A stretch of DNA of 64,000 nucleotides from Paracoccus haematequi (lineage in GTDB: Bacteria; Pseudomonadota; Alphaproteobacteria; Rhodobacterales; Rhodobacteraceae): contig CAMCVS010000007.1 in assembly GCA_945881965.1 (NCBI GenBank), forward strand, positions 1 to 64,000. The letters are read 5' to 3'. Made by a program: the position numbers and the translations under genes. Under the pieces are notes generated by a model. That model saw only the letters and a program-made list of their open reading frames with translations. It did no database searches and was not told where the DNA came from. How positions within the stretch are numbered: position 1 is the first letter of the stretch; every line of letters begins with the position of its first letter. Shown in pieces: positions 27,662 through 37,047 of this stretch.

Positions 27662-29149
27662 GTGACCGAACGTCCCGTGACAGAAGCCATGCTGCCCCCC
27701 GCGCATCCCTTCGATGATGACAAGCTGCGCGAGGAATGTGGCATCTTCGGCGTGTTGGGCCTGTCGGAAGCGGCGAATTTCGTGGCGCTTGGACTGCATG
27801 CGCTGCAACACCGGGGCCAAGAAGCGGGTGGCATCGTCGCCCATGACGCGGACCACGGGTTCAACTCGGCGCACCGCTTTGGCTATGTGCGCGACAATTT
27901 CACCAATGCCACCTTGATGCAGACCCTGCCGGGGCCGTTGGCGATTGGTCATGTGCGTTACAGCACCGCCGGGAAAAAGGGCGCGGTGATCCGCGATGTG
28001 CAGCCGTTCTTTGGCGAGTTTGCCATGGGGGGCGCGGCGATTGCGCATAACGGCAACATCACCAACGCCAATGCGCTGCGCCGCGAATTGATCGAACGCG
28101 GGTCGATCTTTCAATCCTCGTCCGATTCGGAATGTATCATTCACCTGATGGCGCGGTCGTTGCAGCGCAGCATCACCGAGCGGATGGAGGATGCGCTGCG
28201 CCGGGTCGAAGGCGCGTTTTCCATCGTGGCGATGACGCGGACCAAGCTGATCGGGGTGCGCGATCCCTTGGGGGTGCGGCCGCTGGTGCTGGGGCGGGTC
28301 GGCCCGGATGGCTGGGTGCTGTCGTCGGAAACCTGCGCGCTGGACATCATCGGGGCGGAACTGGTCCGCGAGGTCGAACCCGGCGAGATGGTGGTGATTG
28401 ATGCCGCCAACGGGCTGGAAAGCCATTTCCCGTTCCGCCGCCGCCCGTCGCGGTTCTGCATCTTTGAACATGTGTATTTCTCGCGGCCCGATTCGATCAT
28501 CGGCGGGCGGTCGGTCTATGAAACCCGCCACCAGATCGGGGTGCAGCTTGCGCGCGAGGCCCCCGTCGAGGCGGATCTGGTCTGCCCGGTGCCCGACAGT
28601 GGCACCCCCGCCGCCATCGGCTATGCCGCCGAATCCGGCATCCCGTTCGGCCTTGGCATCACGCGCAACCAATACATGGGCCGCACCTTCATCGAACCCA
28701 CGGAACAGATCCGCAACATGGGCGTTCGGCTGAAACTGAACGTCAACCGCGCGCTGATCCGGGGCAAGCGGGTGGTGCTGGTGGACGATTCGGTGGTGCG
28801 CGGCACCACGTCGCGCAAGATCAAGGAGATGATCCTGGATGCGGGTGCCGCCGAAGTGCATTTCCGTATCGCGTCCCCGCCCACGGCCTGGCCCTGTTTC
28901 TATGGCGTCGATACGCCGGAACGTGAAAAACTGCTGGCCGCGACGATGACCGAGGATGAGATGCGGGTGCATCTTGGGGTGGACAGCCTGCGGTTTGTCT
29001 CGCTCGACGGGCTTTATCGCGCGGTGGGCGAGGCGGCGGGCCGCGATGCCACGGCCCCCGCCTATTGCGATGCCTGTTTTTCCGGTGACTATCCGGTGGC
29101 CCCGTCCGACATGATCGAAAAAGGGTTCCAGTTGAAGGCGGCGGAATAG
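27662..29149 (+). CDS. purF: Amidophosphoribosyltransferase
   Basis: 495 residues with a GTG start; GGAG at 27651-27654 gives good spacing. A short propeptide precedes the nucleophile Cys in 'REECGIFGVLGL', as in the Bacillus-type enzyme. 'ALQHRGQEAGGI' and 'GHVRYSTAG' belong to the glutaminase domain and 'RVVLVDDSVVRGTTSRKI' is the PRPP-binding motif. The C-terminal 'YCDACFSGDYP' matches the iron-sulfur-type PurF tail. First committed step of purine synthesis. Its stop codon forms part of stem-loop repeat copy 3. Confidence 0.96.
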   Translation: MTERPVTEAMLPPAHPFDDDKLREECGIFGVLGLSEAANFVALGLHALQHRGQEAGGIVAHDADHGFNSAHRFGYVRDNFTNATLMQTLPGPLAIGHVRYSTAGKKGAVIRDVQPFFGEFAMGGAAIAHNGNITNANALRRELIERGSIFQSSSDSECIIHLMARSLQRSITERMEDALRRVEGAFSIVAMTRTKLIGVRDPLGVRPLVLGRVGPDGWVLSSETCALDIIGAELVREVEPGEMVVIDAANGLESHFPFRRRPSRFCIFEHVYFSRPDSIIGGRSVYETRHQIGVQLAREAPVEADLVCPVPDSGTPAAIGYAAESGIPFGLGITRNQYMGRTFIEPTEQIRNMGVRLKLNVNRALIRGKRVVLVDDSVVRGTTSRKIKEMILDAGAAEVHFRIASPPTAWPCFYGVDTPEREKLLAATMTEDEMRVHLGVDSLRFVSLDGLYRAVGEAAGRDATAPAYCDACFSGDYPVAPSDMIEKGFQLKAAE

Positions 29150-29193
29150 GGGGCGCTGCCCCCTAACCCCCGGGATAGTTGTGAACCGAAGAA
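29147..29193. repeat. Dispersed G/C stem-loop repeat, copy 3, overlapping the purF stop
   Basis: An 8-bp stem TAGGGGGC / GCCCCCTA with loop GCT (29147-29165) includes the purF TAG. ACCCCCG and a 21-nt tail GGATAGTTGTG...CCGAAGAA (29173-29193) follow; that tail is identical to copy 2 at 19279-19299 in opposite orientation. It ends 15 bp before the next start codon. Confidence 0.8.
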
Positions 29194-29208
29194 GCCGAAG
29201 AGGGGCGC

Positions 29209-29712
29209 ATGTCGATATTGATGCTGGATGCCCGCTGGCGGCGGTTGCTGGAATTGGGCGGGCCGGTGGACATCGGCTTTGACGAGCCCGAGGATTGGCC
29301 GCACGGGCCCCGCGGGGATGCCCCGGTGTTGGCAGTCGGTGCCGACAGGTTGGCCTCGGATCTGTGTCGTTGCGGGGATCGGCGGTTCCTGCGCGTGGTG
29401 ATCGAGGTGGCTGTTCTGGGCGGTGATGCGCAGGCCTATCTGGCCCCCTGGGCCGAGGTGGATCACCCGACGTTTTATGCCTATGTCGCCCATGCGACCG
29501 ACGGCGCTGACGCGCCTGCGGCGGCAAGCGGGACGCTTGCCAATGATCTGGCGCTGGCCGGTTTGGGAGACGCGCTGGCGATCAGCTTTCCGTCTGAAGC
29601 CCGCCCGCAGGCCGCGCACCCGGCCTTTGCCGCGCCGCTGACCTTTGAGGCGCTGCTGGATCTTTATGCCGCGCTTGGCCATGACATGCGCCCGGAATTG
29701 ATGCGCAGCTAG
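29209..29712 (+). CDS. Hypothetical protein
   Basis: 167 residues, no recognised family. The start 'MSILMLDARWRRLLELGGP' is followed by an acidic soluble domain without signal peptide or membrane helix. Cys residues occur in 'LCRCGDRR' (~62). 'AHPAFAAPLTFEALLDLYAALGHDMRPELMRS' at the end looks like a small helical closing segment. GAAGAGG at 29198-29204 can serve as ribosome-binding site, adjoining the repeat. Codon use matches the neighbours, so it is probably a real native gene. Confidence 0.6.
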   Translation: MSILMLDARWRRLLELGGPVDIGFDEPEDWPHGPRGDAPVLAVGADRLASDLCRCGDRRFLRVVIEVAVLGGDAQAYLAPWAEVDHPTFYAYVAHATDGADAPAAASGTLANDLALAGLGDALAISFPSEARPQAAHPAFAAPLTFEALLDLYAALGHDMRPELMRS

Positions 29713-29794
29713 GACGCGGCAACGCGGCCTCTTGACGGCGGACGCGGCGTGTCGCACCCAACGCGGCACCGGACAGACCGCGAAGGAGCCGCAG

Positions 29795-30433
29795 ATGACC
29801 CCGAAAATCGCCCTTGTGACCGGCGCGTCACGCGGATTGGGTGCGGCCATCGCCGAGGCGCTGGCCCCTGCCTATCATGTGGTGGCGGTCGCGCGCACCA
29901 TCGGCGCGCTGGAAGAGCTTGACGACCGCATCAAGGCGAAGGGCGGCGAGGCGACGCTGGCCCCGATGGATATCACCCTGCCCGACGCGATGGCGCAACT
30001 GTGCCGCGCGATCCATGACCGCTGGGGCCGGGTCGATCTGTGGGTGCATGCGGCGGTCCATGCCGCGCCGCTGACGCCTGCGCCCTATATGGATATCAAG
30101 GATTGGGACAAATCCATCGCGGTCAACGTGCAGGCGACGGGGCTGTTGATCCCTTACGTCGCGCCCCTGTTGGGGGATACCGGCACCGCGATGTTCTTTG
30201 ACGATCCCCGCGCCGGCGCGCCGTTCTTTGGCGCTTATGGCGCGACCAAGGCGGCGCAGGTCGCGCTCGCCCGGTCCTGGGCGTCGGAAACCGTCAAGAC
30301 CGGGCCGCGCGTTCTGGTGGTGGAACCCCGCCCGATGCCGACCGCCACCCGCGCGCGATTCTTTCCCGGCGAGGACCGCAAGCCCCTGACCCCGCCGCGC
30401 GACGAGGCGCTGCGGCTGCTGGCGCTGCTTTGA
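29795..30433 (+). CDS. SDR family NAD(P)-dependent oxidoreductase
   Basis: 212 residues from 'MTPKIALVTGASRGLGAAIAEAL', with GAAGGAG 9 nt upstream of the ATG. 'TGASRGLG' is the Rossmann dinucleotide loop. The usual catalytic Tyr-x3-Lys is 'YGATK' in 'GAYGATKAAQVALARSWA', with the preceding Ser position occupied differently ('FDDPRAGAPFFGAYG'), so the catalytic Ser seems missing. That weakens a standard dehydrogenase role. Substrate unknown. Confidence 0.82.
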   Translation: MTPKIALVTGASRGLGAAIAEALAPAYHVVAVARTIGALEELDDRIKAKGGEATLAPMDITLPDAMAQLCRAIHDRWGRVDLWVHAAVHAAPLTPAPYMDIKDWDKSIAVNVQATGLLIPYVAPLLGDTGTAMFFDDPRAGAPFFGAYGATKAAQVALARSWASETVKTGPRVLVVEPRPMPTATRARFFPGEDRKPLTPPRDEALRLLALL

Positions 30434-30519
30434 CCCCAAGCGCGCCCTACAGGCTTGCCGCCCTATCTGCCAAAGGATAGGGATTGGCAAAGCCCGAGGG
30501 GGGCCCGAGGGGGAACCGC

Positions 30520-31302
30520 ATGCGCATCCTGATCACCAATGACGACGGCATCAACGCGCCGGGGCTGGCGGTGCTGCACCGCATTGCCACCACGTTGGCG
30601 GGACCGGATGGCGAGGTCTGGACCGTGGCCCCGGCGTTTGAACAATCCGGCGTCGGGCATTGCATCAGCTATACCCACCCGATGATGATCGCGAAACTGG
30701 GCGACCGGCGCTATGCCACCGAAGGCAGTCCGGCGGATTGCGTGCTGGCCGCGCTGCATGACGTGATGGCGGATGCGCCGCCCGATCTGGTGTTGTCAGG
30801 TGTCAACCGCGGCAACAATTCCGCCGAGAACGCGCTCTATTCCGGCACGCTGGGCGGCGCGATGGAGGCGGCGTTGCAGGGCCTGCCTGCGGTCGCGTTG
30901 TCGCAGTATCTGGGCCCCGACAATGTGCAGGCCGAAAACCCGTTCGAGGCCGCAGATGTGATGGGCGCGGATATCATCCGCCGCCTGCTGCCCGCAATGG
31001 CGGGCGACCGCGCCGATTACCGGCTGTTTTTCAACGTCAATTTCCCACCCGTGCTGGCCGCAGAGGTCAAAGGCGTGCGCAAGGCCGCGCAGGGGTTCCG
31101 CCGCGACACGCGGTTCAGCGTCGAGCCGCACCTGTCGCCATCGGGGCGGCGGTTCCTGTGGATCCGGGGCGGCGAACAGCACCGCCCGACGGAACCCGGC
31201 ACGGATGCGGCGCTGAACCTTGACGGTTATGTCTCTATTACCCCGATGCGGGCCGATCTGACCGATTATGCCACGCTGGCGGGGTTGGACGATCTGGGAT
31301 GA
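30520..31302 (+). CDS. surE: 5'/3'-nucleotidase SurE
   Basis: 260 residues from '[16 protein letters not shown]', the invariant SurE start with metal-binding Asp-Asp. '[15 protein letters not shown]' and '[24 protein letters not shown]' (metal-binding Asn) are the other family blocks. SurE removes phosphate from nucleoside monophosphates and is linked to survival in stationary phase. The gene overlaps pcm by 4 bp (ATGA), the classic surE-pcm-nlpD order. Confidence 0.95.
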   Translation: MRILITNDDGINAPGLAVLHRIATTLAGPDGEVWTVAPAFEQSGVGHCISYTHPMMIAKLGDRRYATEGSPADCVLAALHDVMADAPPDLVLSGVNRGNNSAENALYSGTLGGAMEAALQGLPAVALSQYLGPDNVQAENPFEAADVMGADIIRRLLPAMAGDRADYRLFFNVNFPPVLAAEVKGVRKAAQGFRRDTRFSVEPHLSPSGRRFLWIRGGEQHRPTEPGTDAALNLDGYVSITPMRADLTDYATLAGLDDLG

Positions 31303-31946
31303 CGCCCGCCGAAGCCGAGCGCAAGATGCAGTTCCTCTTTGCGCTCCGCTCTCGGGGGGTGACCGACCGGCGTGTGCTGGAAGCGATGGAAAAGGTGGAC
31401 CGTGGCCCCTTTGTGCGCGGGCTGTTCGCGAACCGCGCCTATGAGGATATGCCGTTGCCGATTGCCTGCGGGCAGACCATCAGCCAGCCTTCGGTGGTGG
31501 GCATGATGACCGAAGCCTTGCAGATCACCGCGCGCGACAAGGTTTTAGAGGTGGGCACCGGGTCGGGCTATCAGGCCGCCATCCTCGCGCAACTGGCGCG
31601 GCGGGTCTACACCGTGGACCGGCACGCCCGGCTGGTGCGCGAGGCGCGGCTGATCTTTGACGAGATGGGTCTGACGAATGTGATGGCGATCACGGCGGAC
31701 GGGTCGTTCGGCCTGCCGGAACAGGCCCCGTTCGACCGTATCCTGGTCACTGCCGCCGCCGAAGATCCCCCCGGCCCCTTGCTGGCGCAGATGAAAGAAG
31801 GGGGCATCATGGTGCTGCCCGTGGGCCAATCCGATCACGTGCAAAGCCTGATCCGGGTGCGGCGCACCGCGTCGGGCTATGAATATGACGAGTTGCGCAA
31901 GGTGCGCTTTGTGCCCTTGGTCGAGGGCCTGGCGCGCGAGACGTGA
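31299..31946 (+). CDS. pcm: Protein-L-isoaspartate O-methyltransferase
   Basis: 215 residues. '[23 protein letters not shown]' (~50) and '[18 protein letters not shown]' (SAM motif I, ~82) identify the family; '[21 protein letters not shown]' is the post-motif region. The enzyme methylates damaged isoaspartyl residues for repair. It is translationally coupled to surE and lies 114 bp before nlpD. Confidence 0.95.
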   Translation: MTPAEAERKMQFLFALRSRGVTDRRVLEAMEKVDRGPFVRGLFANRAYEDMPLPIACGQTISQPSVVGMMTEALQITARDKVLEVGTGSGYQAAILAQLARRVYTVDRHARLVREARLIFDEMGLTNVMAITADGSFGLPEQAPFDRILVTAAAEDPPGPLLAQMKEGGIMVLPVGQSDHVQSLIRVRRTASGYEYDELRKVRFVPLVEGLARET

Positions 31947-32060
31947 CGGCCCCACCCCCTGTGGTCCCCCGTGACAGGGCGCACAAAACCGGGTAGAACA
32001 GGCACAATCGCCCCGGCTGAACAAGGGGCACCCGAGGTTGTCGCGCAGAGGTATCCCACC

Positions 32061-33233
32061 ATGAGCCGTTCCAGACCCCAACTTGGCCCCGTTCTGCGGG
32101 TTTTGCCCGCGCTGCTGCTGGTCGCGGGCTGTACACAACCGCTTGATCTGGACCTGCGCGGCGGGTTCAGCGACAAGGCACTGTCCACCGCCGAAGCCGC
32201 GCGCGAGGCCACCGCCGCGCGTCCGACCCCGGATGGGCGCGGGGTGATTTCCTATCCCGGCTATCAGGTCGCGGTCGCGCGGCGCGGGGATACGGTGCAA
32301 AGCGTGGGCGCGCGGATCGGCATGGATGCGGCGGAACTCGCCCGGTTCAACGGTCTGCAAACCGGCGACACGCTGCGCGATGGCGAGGTGCTGGCCCTGC
32401 CGCGCCGGATCGCGGACACGGCCCCTGCGCCCACGACGGCCACCGGCCCGGTCGATATCGCGGCCCTTGCAGGCGGAGCCATCGACCGCGCCACGCCGCA
32501 GGTCGCGACCGCCGCCCTGCCGCCCGCCAATGCCGCCCCGGCCCCTGCCCCCGGCCCAGAACCCCTGCGCCACAAGGTGGTGCGCGGCGAGACGGCCTAT
32601 ACCGTGGCGCGGCTTTATAATGTGTCGGTGCGCAGCCTTGCGGAATGGAACGGGCTGGGCCCGGAATACGCCATCCGCGAAGGTCAGGTGCTGATCATCC
32701 CCACCACGGACCAGACCGCCCCGCGCGCGACAGACACAGCCGTGATCCCGCCCGGACAGGGGTCACCCACGCCGCTGCCGCCGTCGGCGTCGAAACCCTT
32801 GCCCGCCGAAAAGACCCTGCCCGCCGCCGCCGCCGTGGCCAGCGCCGCGCCCGATCTGGGCAAATCGCAGACCGCCAAATCCACGGGCCGCATGGCGATG
32901 CCAGTGCAGGGCAAGGTGATCCGCGACTACAAGAAGGGCACCAATGACGGTATCGACATTCAGGCCGCGCCAGGCACATCCGTCGTCGCCGCCGAGGCCG
33001 GAACCATTGCAGCCATCACCGCCGATGCCGATCAGGTGCCGATCATCGTGGTCAAACACCCTGACAACCTGTTGTCCGTCTATGCCAATGTCGAAGGCAT
33101 CACTGTTGCCAAGGGCGACACCGTCAAGCGCGGCCAGCCTATCGCCAAGCTGCGCGCAGGCACGGCGAATTACCTGCATTTCGAAGTGCGCAAAGGCTTC
33201 GACAGCGTCGATCCCACGCCCTATTTGAATTAG
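32061..33233 (+). CDS. nlpD: LysM / M23-fold peptidoglycan lipoprotein NlpD
   Basis: 390 residues from 'MSRSRPQLGPVLRVLPALLLVAGC', a lipoprotein signal with lipobox LVAGC. Two LysM motifs follow ('YQVAVARRGDTVQSVGARIG' ~72 and 'HKVVRGETAYTVARLYNV' ~175), then a Pro/Ala-rich spacer and an M23 domain (~280-390) ending 'YLHFEVRKGFDSVDPTPYLN'. The zinc ligands of active LytM enzymes are largely absent ('NDGIDIQAAPGTSV' instead of HxGxD), as in NlpD, which activates amidases instead of cutting peptidoglycan. A second copy of its last ~35 codons lies at 34280-34387. Confidence 0.92.
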   Translation: MSRSRPQLGPVLRVLPALLLVAGCTQPLDLDLRGGFSDKALSTAEAAREATAARPTPDGRGVISYPGYQVAVARRGDTVQSVGARIGMDAAELARFNGLQTGDTLRDGEVLALPRRIADTAPAPTTATGPVDIAALAGGAIDRATPQVATAALPPANAAPAPAPGPEPLRHKVVRGETAYTVARLYNVSVRSLAEWNGLGPEYAIREGQVLIIPTTDQTAPRATDTAVIPPGQGSPTPLPPSASKPLPAEKTLPAAAAVASAAPDLGKSQTAKSTGRMAMPVQGKVIRDYKKGTNDGIDIQAAPGTSVVAAEAGTIAAITADADQVPIIVVKHPDNLLSVYANVEGITVAKGDTVKRGQPIAKLRAGTANYLHFEVRKGFDSVDPTPYLN

Positions 33234-33358
33234 ATTTCCATGGCTGACGCGGGTTTCATCAACCGCTGTTGATGCGCCGAAGCTGCCGGTGGTCACGACA
33301 GCAGCAATCGCAAGGTCCGCGCGAGATGCACATTTCCGGACCCACCGAACGCACAGGG

Positions 33359-34204
33359 TCAGGCAAGGCGCACAACCGGCGGATCACCCCATATCGCGGT
33401 TCCGTCTTTGCGAACCCACATCGGGCGTGACGGGGTGGGCAACCGGATGTCGAAGCCGCGCCACGGATAGACATGATCGCGCCCGTAGGCGAGCGCGAAC
33501 CGCTGTCCGGGAACCGGGTTCATCATGGCCGAAATGTCGGACCGTCCCACCTTCTTGAAATGGGCAATGTCCCAATCCTGGATCACACCGTCATGGCGGG
33601 TTCGCACCCAGCAATGCATCCCGCTGGCGATACCGTCAGGATTGTCATCAAAGAAATAGCAGGTGAGATAGGCCGCCTGGTAATTGGCGGCCCGCAGCGA
33701 TGCCATCAAATAGGTGTTGATATCTATACAGTTTCCGGCTGTGCAGGCGACGATGGGCACCGCGCCTTGACCATGATACCAGCGTTCGGTCAGGGGCAGT
33801 TCACCGTATGCGAACCGGTCATTCGTATCGGCAACAATCGCCGCGATCCCCGCCAGACCGCCACCCGCACGGGCCGCAATGCTGCGGGCCTCGGTTGCCA
33901 ATTCGGCCGCTGCGGTGGCAAGTGCCGTGCCTTCCGGCAGGAATGCATCATCTGACAGGGCCGAACCGGCAGACGAAAAGGTTTGAACGATCCGTGCGCG
34001 TGATGCGGGGTCTGGCGGCTGTAACACCGCCGCGCGTTGCCCCGTGCGCGGTTCGGCAACGATGGTCACGACCCAGCCCTTTGGCACCTCGCATGCCTGA
34101 AACCGCTGGAATTCGGTGTCGATCCCAAGGGGAACAATCAAGGCAATGGCATCATGCGTCGCGGCGCAATCGGTCAATTCGACGGTGATGGTCTTGATTG
34201 TCAT
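33359..34204 (-). CDS. Transglutaminase-like cysteine peptidase family protein
   Basis: 281 residues from 'MTIKTITVELTDCAAT'; an earlier in-frame ATG at 34279 is possible but adds a non-typical stretch. The N-terminal ~90 residues look like a beta-rich transglutaminase N domain. The triad is visible: Cys ~159 in 'TAGNCIDINTYLMASLRAANY', His ~197 in 'GMHCWVRT', Asp ~211 in 'VIQDWDIAH'. No signal peptide. It is the only minus-strand gene between nlpD and the next plus-strand gene, and it is bracketed by the two nlpD 3' ends, suggesting it arrived by recombination. Substrate unknown. Confidence 0.75.
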   Translation of the reverse strand: MTIKTITVELTDCAATHDAIALIVPLGIDTEFQRFQACEVPKGWVVTIVAEPRTGQRAAVLQPPDPASRARIVQTFSSAGSALSDDAFLPEGTALATAAAELATEARSIAARAGGGLAGIAAIVADTNDRFAYGELPLTERWYHGQGAVPIVACTAGNCIDINTYLMASLRAANYQAAYLTCYFFDDNPDGIASGMHCWVRTRHDGVIQDWDIAHFKKVGRSDISAMMNPVPGQRFALAYGRDHVYPWRGFDIRLPTPSRPMWVRKDGTAIWGDPPVVRLA

Positions 34205-34279
34205 ATCGATACGCCTGCCCGATGTCGCAGTCTTGTGGTCGCTGCCACAAGGGTATGACAACCGCGTGACGACCGCCAT

Positions 34280-34387
34280 GGACAGGCACAGACCACCGCG
34301 AAACTGCGCGGCGGCACATCAAGCTCCCTGCATTTCGAAGTGCGCAAGGCCTTGGACAGCGTCGATCCGACGCCCTATTTGAACTAG
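34280..34387 (+). pseudogene. Fragment of a second, diverged nlpD 3' end
   Basis: Read in the frame ending at TAG 34385-34387 this gives 'TAKLRGGTSSSLHFEVRKA' then 'LDSVDPTPYLN', matching the last residues of the intact nlpD ('IAKLRAGTANYLHFEVRKG', 'FDSVDPTPYLN'). Over the last 63 bases the two copies differ at only a handful of positions, and they drift apart further upstream. No start or LysM region precedes it, so it is a stranded gene end. The 239 bp after it, up to the next gene, hold nothing recognisable. Confidence 0.85.
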
Positions 34388-34626
34388 TGGTCTTTCCGGA
34401 TCGCAAATTGCCCAATTCGGGTCTGGCGCAGGTTCCGACGCAGGGGCTTGGCGCAAAAGGTGCGGGCGGAAAGCCGCGCAAGAACGGCGCGAATATCATA
34501 TGAATGGCAGGAAGAGACCAATTCACCGCTGCCCATACTGCAAAGGCCAGATAAGTCTATTATGCCATCAGAATGCCGTAGAAGGCTTTTAACTCTGGCG
34601 AGCGTGGTAATAACGCAGGTATCCAA

Positions 34627-35232
34627 ATGAACGCTGATAGCTCTTACGATGTCATTCGCTTCGCGCTGGACCCAAACCGTGTACGCGTGATGCAAAAAGC
34701 CTATCTGGCACCGGCAATTGTCATAGTGCTGTTCGCAGCCGTTGTCATCTTGGGTTATGACTTTGCCGGAGCCGCCGCGTCGCCCCCCTTCGTCGAGGCG
34801 ATGTTCTACGGGTCAATCGCGGGCGTATTTGCGGTTCTCGGCGGGCTACTCGCTCTGGAACGCAGAAAGGCCCCCCAGATCCCGGAACGCGGATTTTTGG
34901 CGGTTTCACGCAGCGGTATTGACGTTGATTTCGGGCGCGGCCCGCAACGTATCCCGTTTGCAGGTGTCACCGGGATTTCGGCGGTCAGACCGCGTGCGGA
35001 CAAGAAGCCCGTTGCCATCGTATTTCACCGCAATGCCACGCCGCCTTTGGAGCAGGGTAACCAGAACCGCGTCATGCATAAAATCGGCAGCCGCCATGCG
35101 CGACTTCATACGTTTCGGGGCGCGGCGGTGATGTCGCTCTATTTGTTCGGAGATCAACAGGCCGACGCAATCGTTTCAGCCATAGAAACGCACCTGCAAT
35201 CCAGCGAAAATCGGGAACCTGTCCGGCTGTAA
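34627..35232 (+). CDS. Membrane protein with PH-like C-terminal domain, unknown function
   Basis: 201 residues. Two hydrophobic helices (~26-48 and ~58-82) are followed by a soluble domain with 'FLAVSRSGIDVDFGRGPQRIPFAGVTGISAV', a pattern seen in bacterial PH-like domains that follow membrane anchors. Ends with a helix 'DAIVSAIETHLQSSE'. The ribosome-binding site is weak. Base composition is slightly less GC-rich than the surroundings, and it sits in the accessory patch after the duplicated nlpD end. Confidence 0.6.
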   Translation: MNADSSYDVIRFALDPNRVRVMQKAYLAPAIVIVLFAAVVILGYDFAGAAASPPFVEAMFYGSIAGVFAVLGGLLALERRKAPQIPERGFLAVSRSGIDVDFGRGPQRIPFAGVTGISAVRPRADKKPVAIVFHRNATPPLEQGNQNRVMHKIGSRHARLHTFRGAAVMSLYLFGDQQADAIVSAIETHLQSSENREPVRL

Positions 35233-35302
35233 ATGGCTGGCAAAGATGCCGACACGGACAATGCAGGTCATCGCGTCACGTGCAAAGCACACAGGAACGG
35301 CC

Positions 35303-36142
35303 TTAAACCTGCACCCCGTGCCGCCCGGCCAGATCGACAAAGAACTGCCACGCGACGCGGCCTGACCGTGATCCGCGCGTGGCCTGCCATTCGATCGCCT
35401 CAGCGCGCAACACGCCTGTGTCGATCTCCAGCCCATGCGCGGCGCAATAGCCCGCGATCATGGCTAGGAACGCGTCCTGATCGCAGGCATGAAAGCCCAG
35501 CCACAGCCCGAACCGGTCGGACAGCGACACTTTTTCCTCGACCGCCTCGGCCGGGTTGATCGCGCTGCCGCGTTCGTTTTCGATCATGTCGCGCGGCATC
35601 AGGTGGCGGCGGTTCGACGTGGCATAGAGGATCACATTGTCGGGCCGCCCCTCGATGCCGCCATCCAGCACCGCCTTCAGCGATTTGTAATGCTGGTCGT
35701 CGTGGCTGAACGACAGGTCATCGCAGAACAGCACGAACCGGTGCTGGGGTGCGGCGCGCAGCAGGTTCAAGAGGCGGCCCACCGATGGCAGATCCTCGCG
35801 CTGCAATTCGACCAGCTTCAGCGCCAGCCCTTCGGCCCGCAGCGCGCCATGCACAGCTTTGACAAGGCTGGACTTTCCCATGCCGCGCGCGCCCCACAAG
35901 AGCGCGTTGTTCGCGGGCAATCCACGCGCGAATTGCCGGGTATTCGCCATCAGCGTATCGCGCGCCCGGTCAATGCCCACCAGCAGCGCCAGATCGACGG
36001 CGGCCACGCGGACCACGGGTTCCAGCCGATCTGGTCCTACATGCCAGACAAAGGCGTCCACGGCGGCAAAATCCGGTGCCTCCCCCGGCGGCGGGGCCAT
36101 GCGTTCCAGCGCGGCAGCGATCCGTTCCAGCACGTCGCTCAC
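35303..36142 (-). CDS. DUF815 family ATP-binding protein
   Basis: 279 residues. Walker A '[18 protein letters not shown]' (~85), Walker B '[14 protein letters not shown]' (~140), and '[21 protein letters not shown]' plus '[18 protein letters not shown]' are the signature blocks of the DUF815 AAA+-like family. Exact role unknown. Its start overlaps the tatC stop (ATGA, 36139-36142), making it the fourth gene of tatA-tatB-tatC. Confidence 0.88.
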   Translation of the reverse strand: MSDVLERIAAALERMAPPPGEAPDFAAVDAFVWHVGPDRLEPVVRVAAVDLALLVGIDRARDTLMANTRQFARGLPANNALLWGARGMGKSSLVKAVHGALRAEGLALKLVELQREDLPSVGRLLNLLRAAPQHRFVLFCDDLSFSHDDQHYKSLKAVLDGGIEGRPDNVILYATSNRRHLMPRDMIENERGSAINPAEAVEEKVSLSDRFGLWLGFHACDQDAFLAMIAGYCAAHGLEIDTGVLRAEAIEWQATRGSRSGRVAWQFFVDLAGRHGVQV

Positions 36143-37047
36143 GACTTGCGGTCCTCGGCGGCCAGATCGGCATCGAATTGCCGCAACAGCGGATCATCGA
36201 AATCCTCGGCGGCCTCGTCATCCGACATCAGGTCGGCGTCCATTGCGGCGTCATCGGCCGCACGGGCCTTTTCAAACCGCGCAATCAGCAGGATCGACAC
36301 TTCATACAGCGGATAGACGGCGGCAAAGAGGATGATCTGGCTCAGCACATCGGGCGGGGTGACCACAGCGGCAATCGCCAAAATCCCCACTACGGCGTAT
36401 TTGCGCGTGGACCGCAGCCCTTCGGACGAGATGATCCCCGCCTTGCCCATCAAGGTCAGCAGCACCGGCAACTGAAAGCACAGACCAAAGGCCATCACGA
36501 AGGTCATGGTCAGCGACAGATAGGCCTCCATCGAGCCCTGGAACACCACGCCGGTCGTGGGGGCCGCCAGCCCGCCGGTGGCCATGTCCTGCGCGAAACT
36601 GTCCTGAAAGGTCAGAAAGAACTGGAACGCGAAGGGCAGCATGATGACATAGGCAAACGCGCCGCCAATCAGGAACATGATCGGCGAGGCCAGCAGAAAT
36701 GGCAGGAAGGCCGCTTTTTCGTTGCGATACAGCCCCGGCGCAACGAACCGCCACATCTGATAGGCGATGATCGGGAAGGCCATCGCGAACCCGCCCCACA
36801 TCGCGATCTTGATCGCGACGAAAAAGCCCTCTTGCATCTTGATCAGCACCAATTGGCAGGTCTCGCCGCGCGCGGTCATCACGTCGCACATCGGACGCGC
36901 CAGAAACCGAAAGATCGGCTGCCAGATCAGGTAGCCGATGATGAAGCAGACCAGAAAAATCCCCAGCGAATACAGGATGCGGGTGCGCAATTCCTTGAGG
37001 TGTTCGATCAGCGGGGCGGCGGAATCGTCAAGCGCGTCAGAGTTCAT
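36139..37047 (-). CDS. tatC: Sec-independent protein translocase TatC
   Basis: 302 residues. '[19 protein letters not shown]' is the conserved N-terminal region with the signal-recognising Glu, six hydrophobic helices follow, and '[17 protein letters not shown]' and '[11 protein letters not shown]' are family motifs. TatC binds twin-arginine signal peptides. The C-terminal ~45 residues are an acidic cytoplasmic extension ([19 protein letters not shown]). It overlaps tatB upstream and the DUF815 gene downstream by 4 bp each. Confidence 0.95.
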   Translation of the reverse strand: MNSDALDDSAAPLIEHLKELRTRILYSLGIFLVCFIIGYLIWQPIFRFLARPMCDVMTARGETCQLVLIKMQEGFFVAIKIAMWGGFAMAFPIIAYQMWRFVAPGLYRNEKAAFLPFLLASPIMFLIGGAFAYVIMLPFAFQFFLTFQDSFAQDMATGGLAAPTTGVVFQGSMEAYLSLTMTFVMAFGLCFQLPVLLTLMGKAGIISSEGLRSTRKYAVVGILAIAAVVTPPDVLSQIILFAAVYPLYEVSILLIARFEKARAADDAAMDADLMSDDEAAEDFDDPLLRQFDADLAAEDRKS

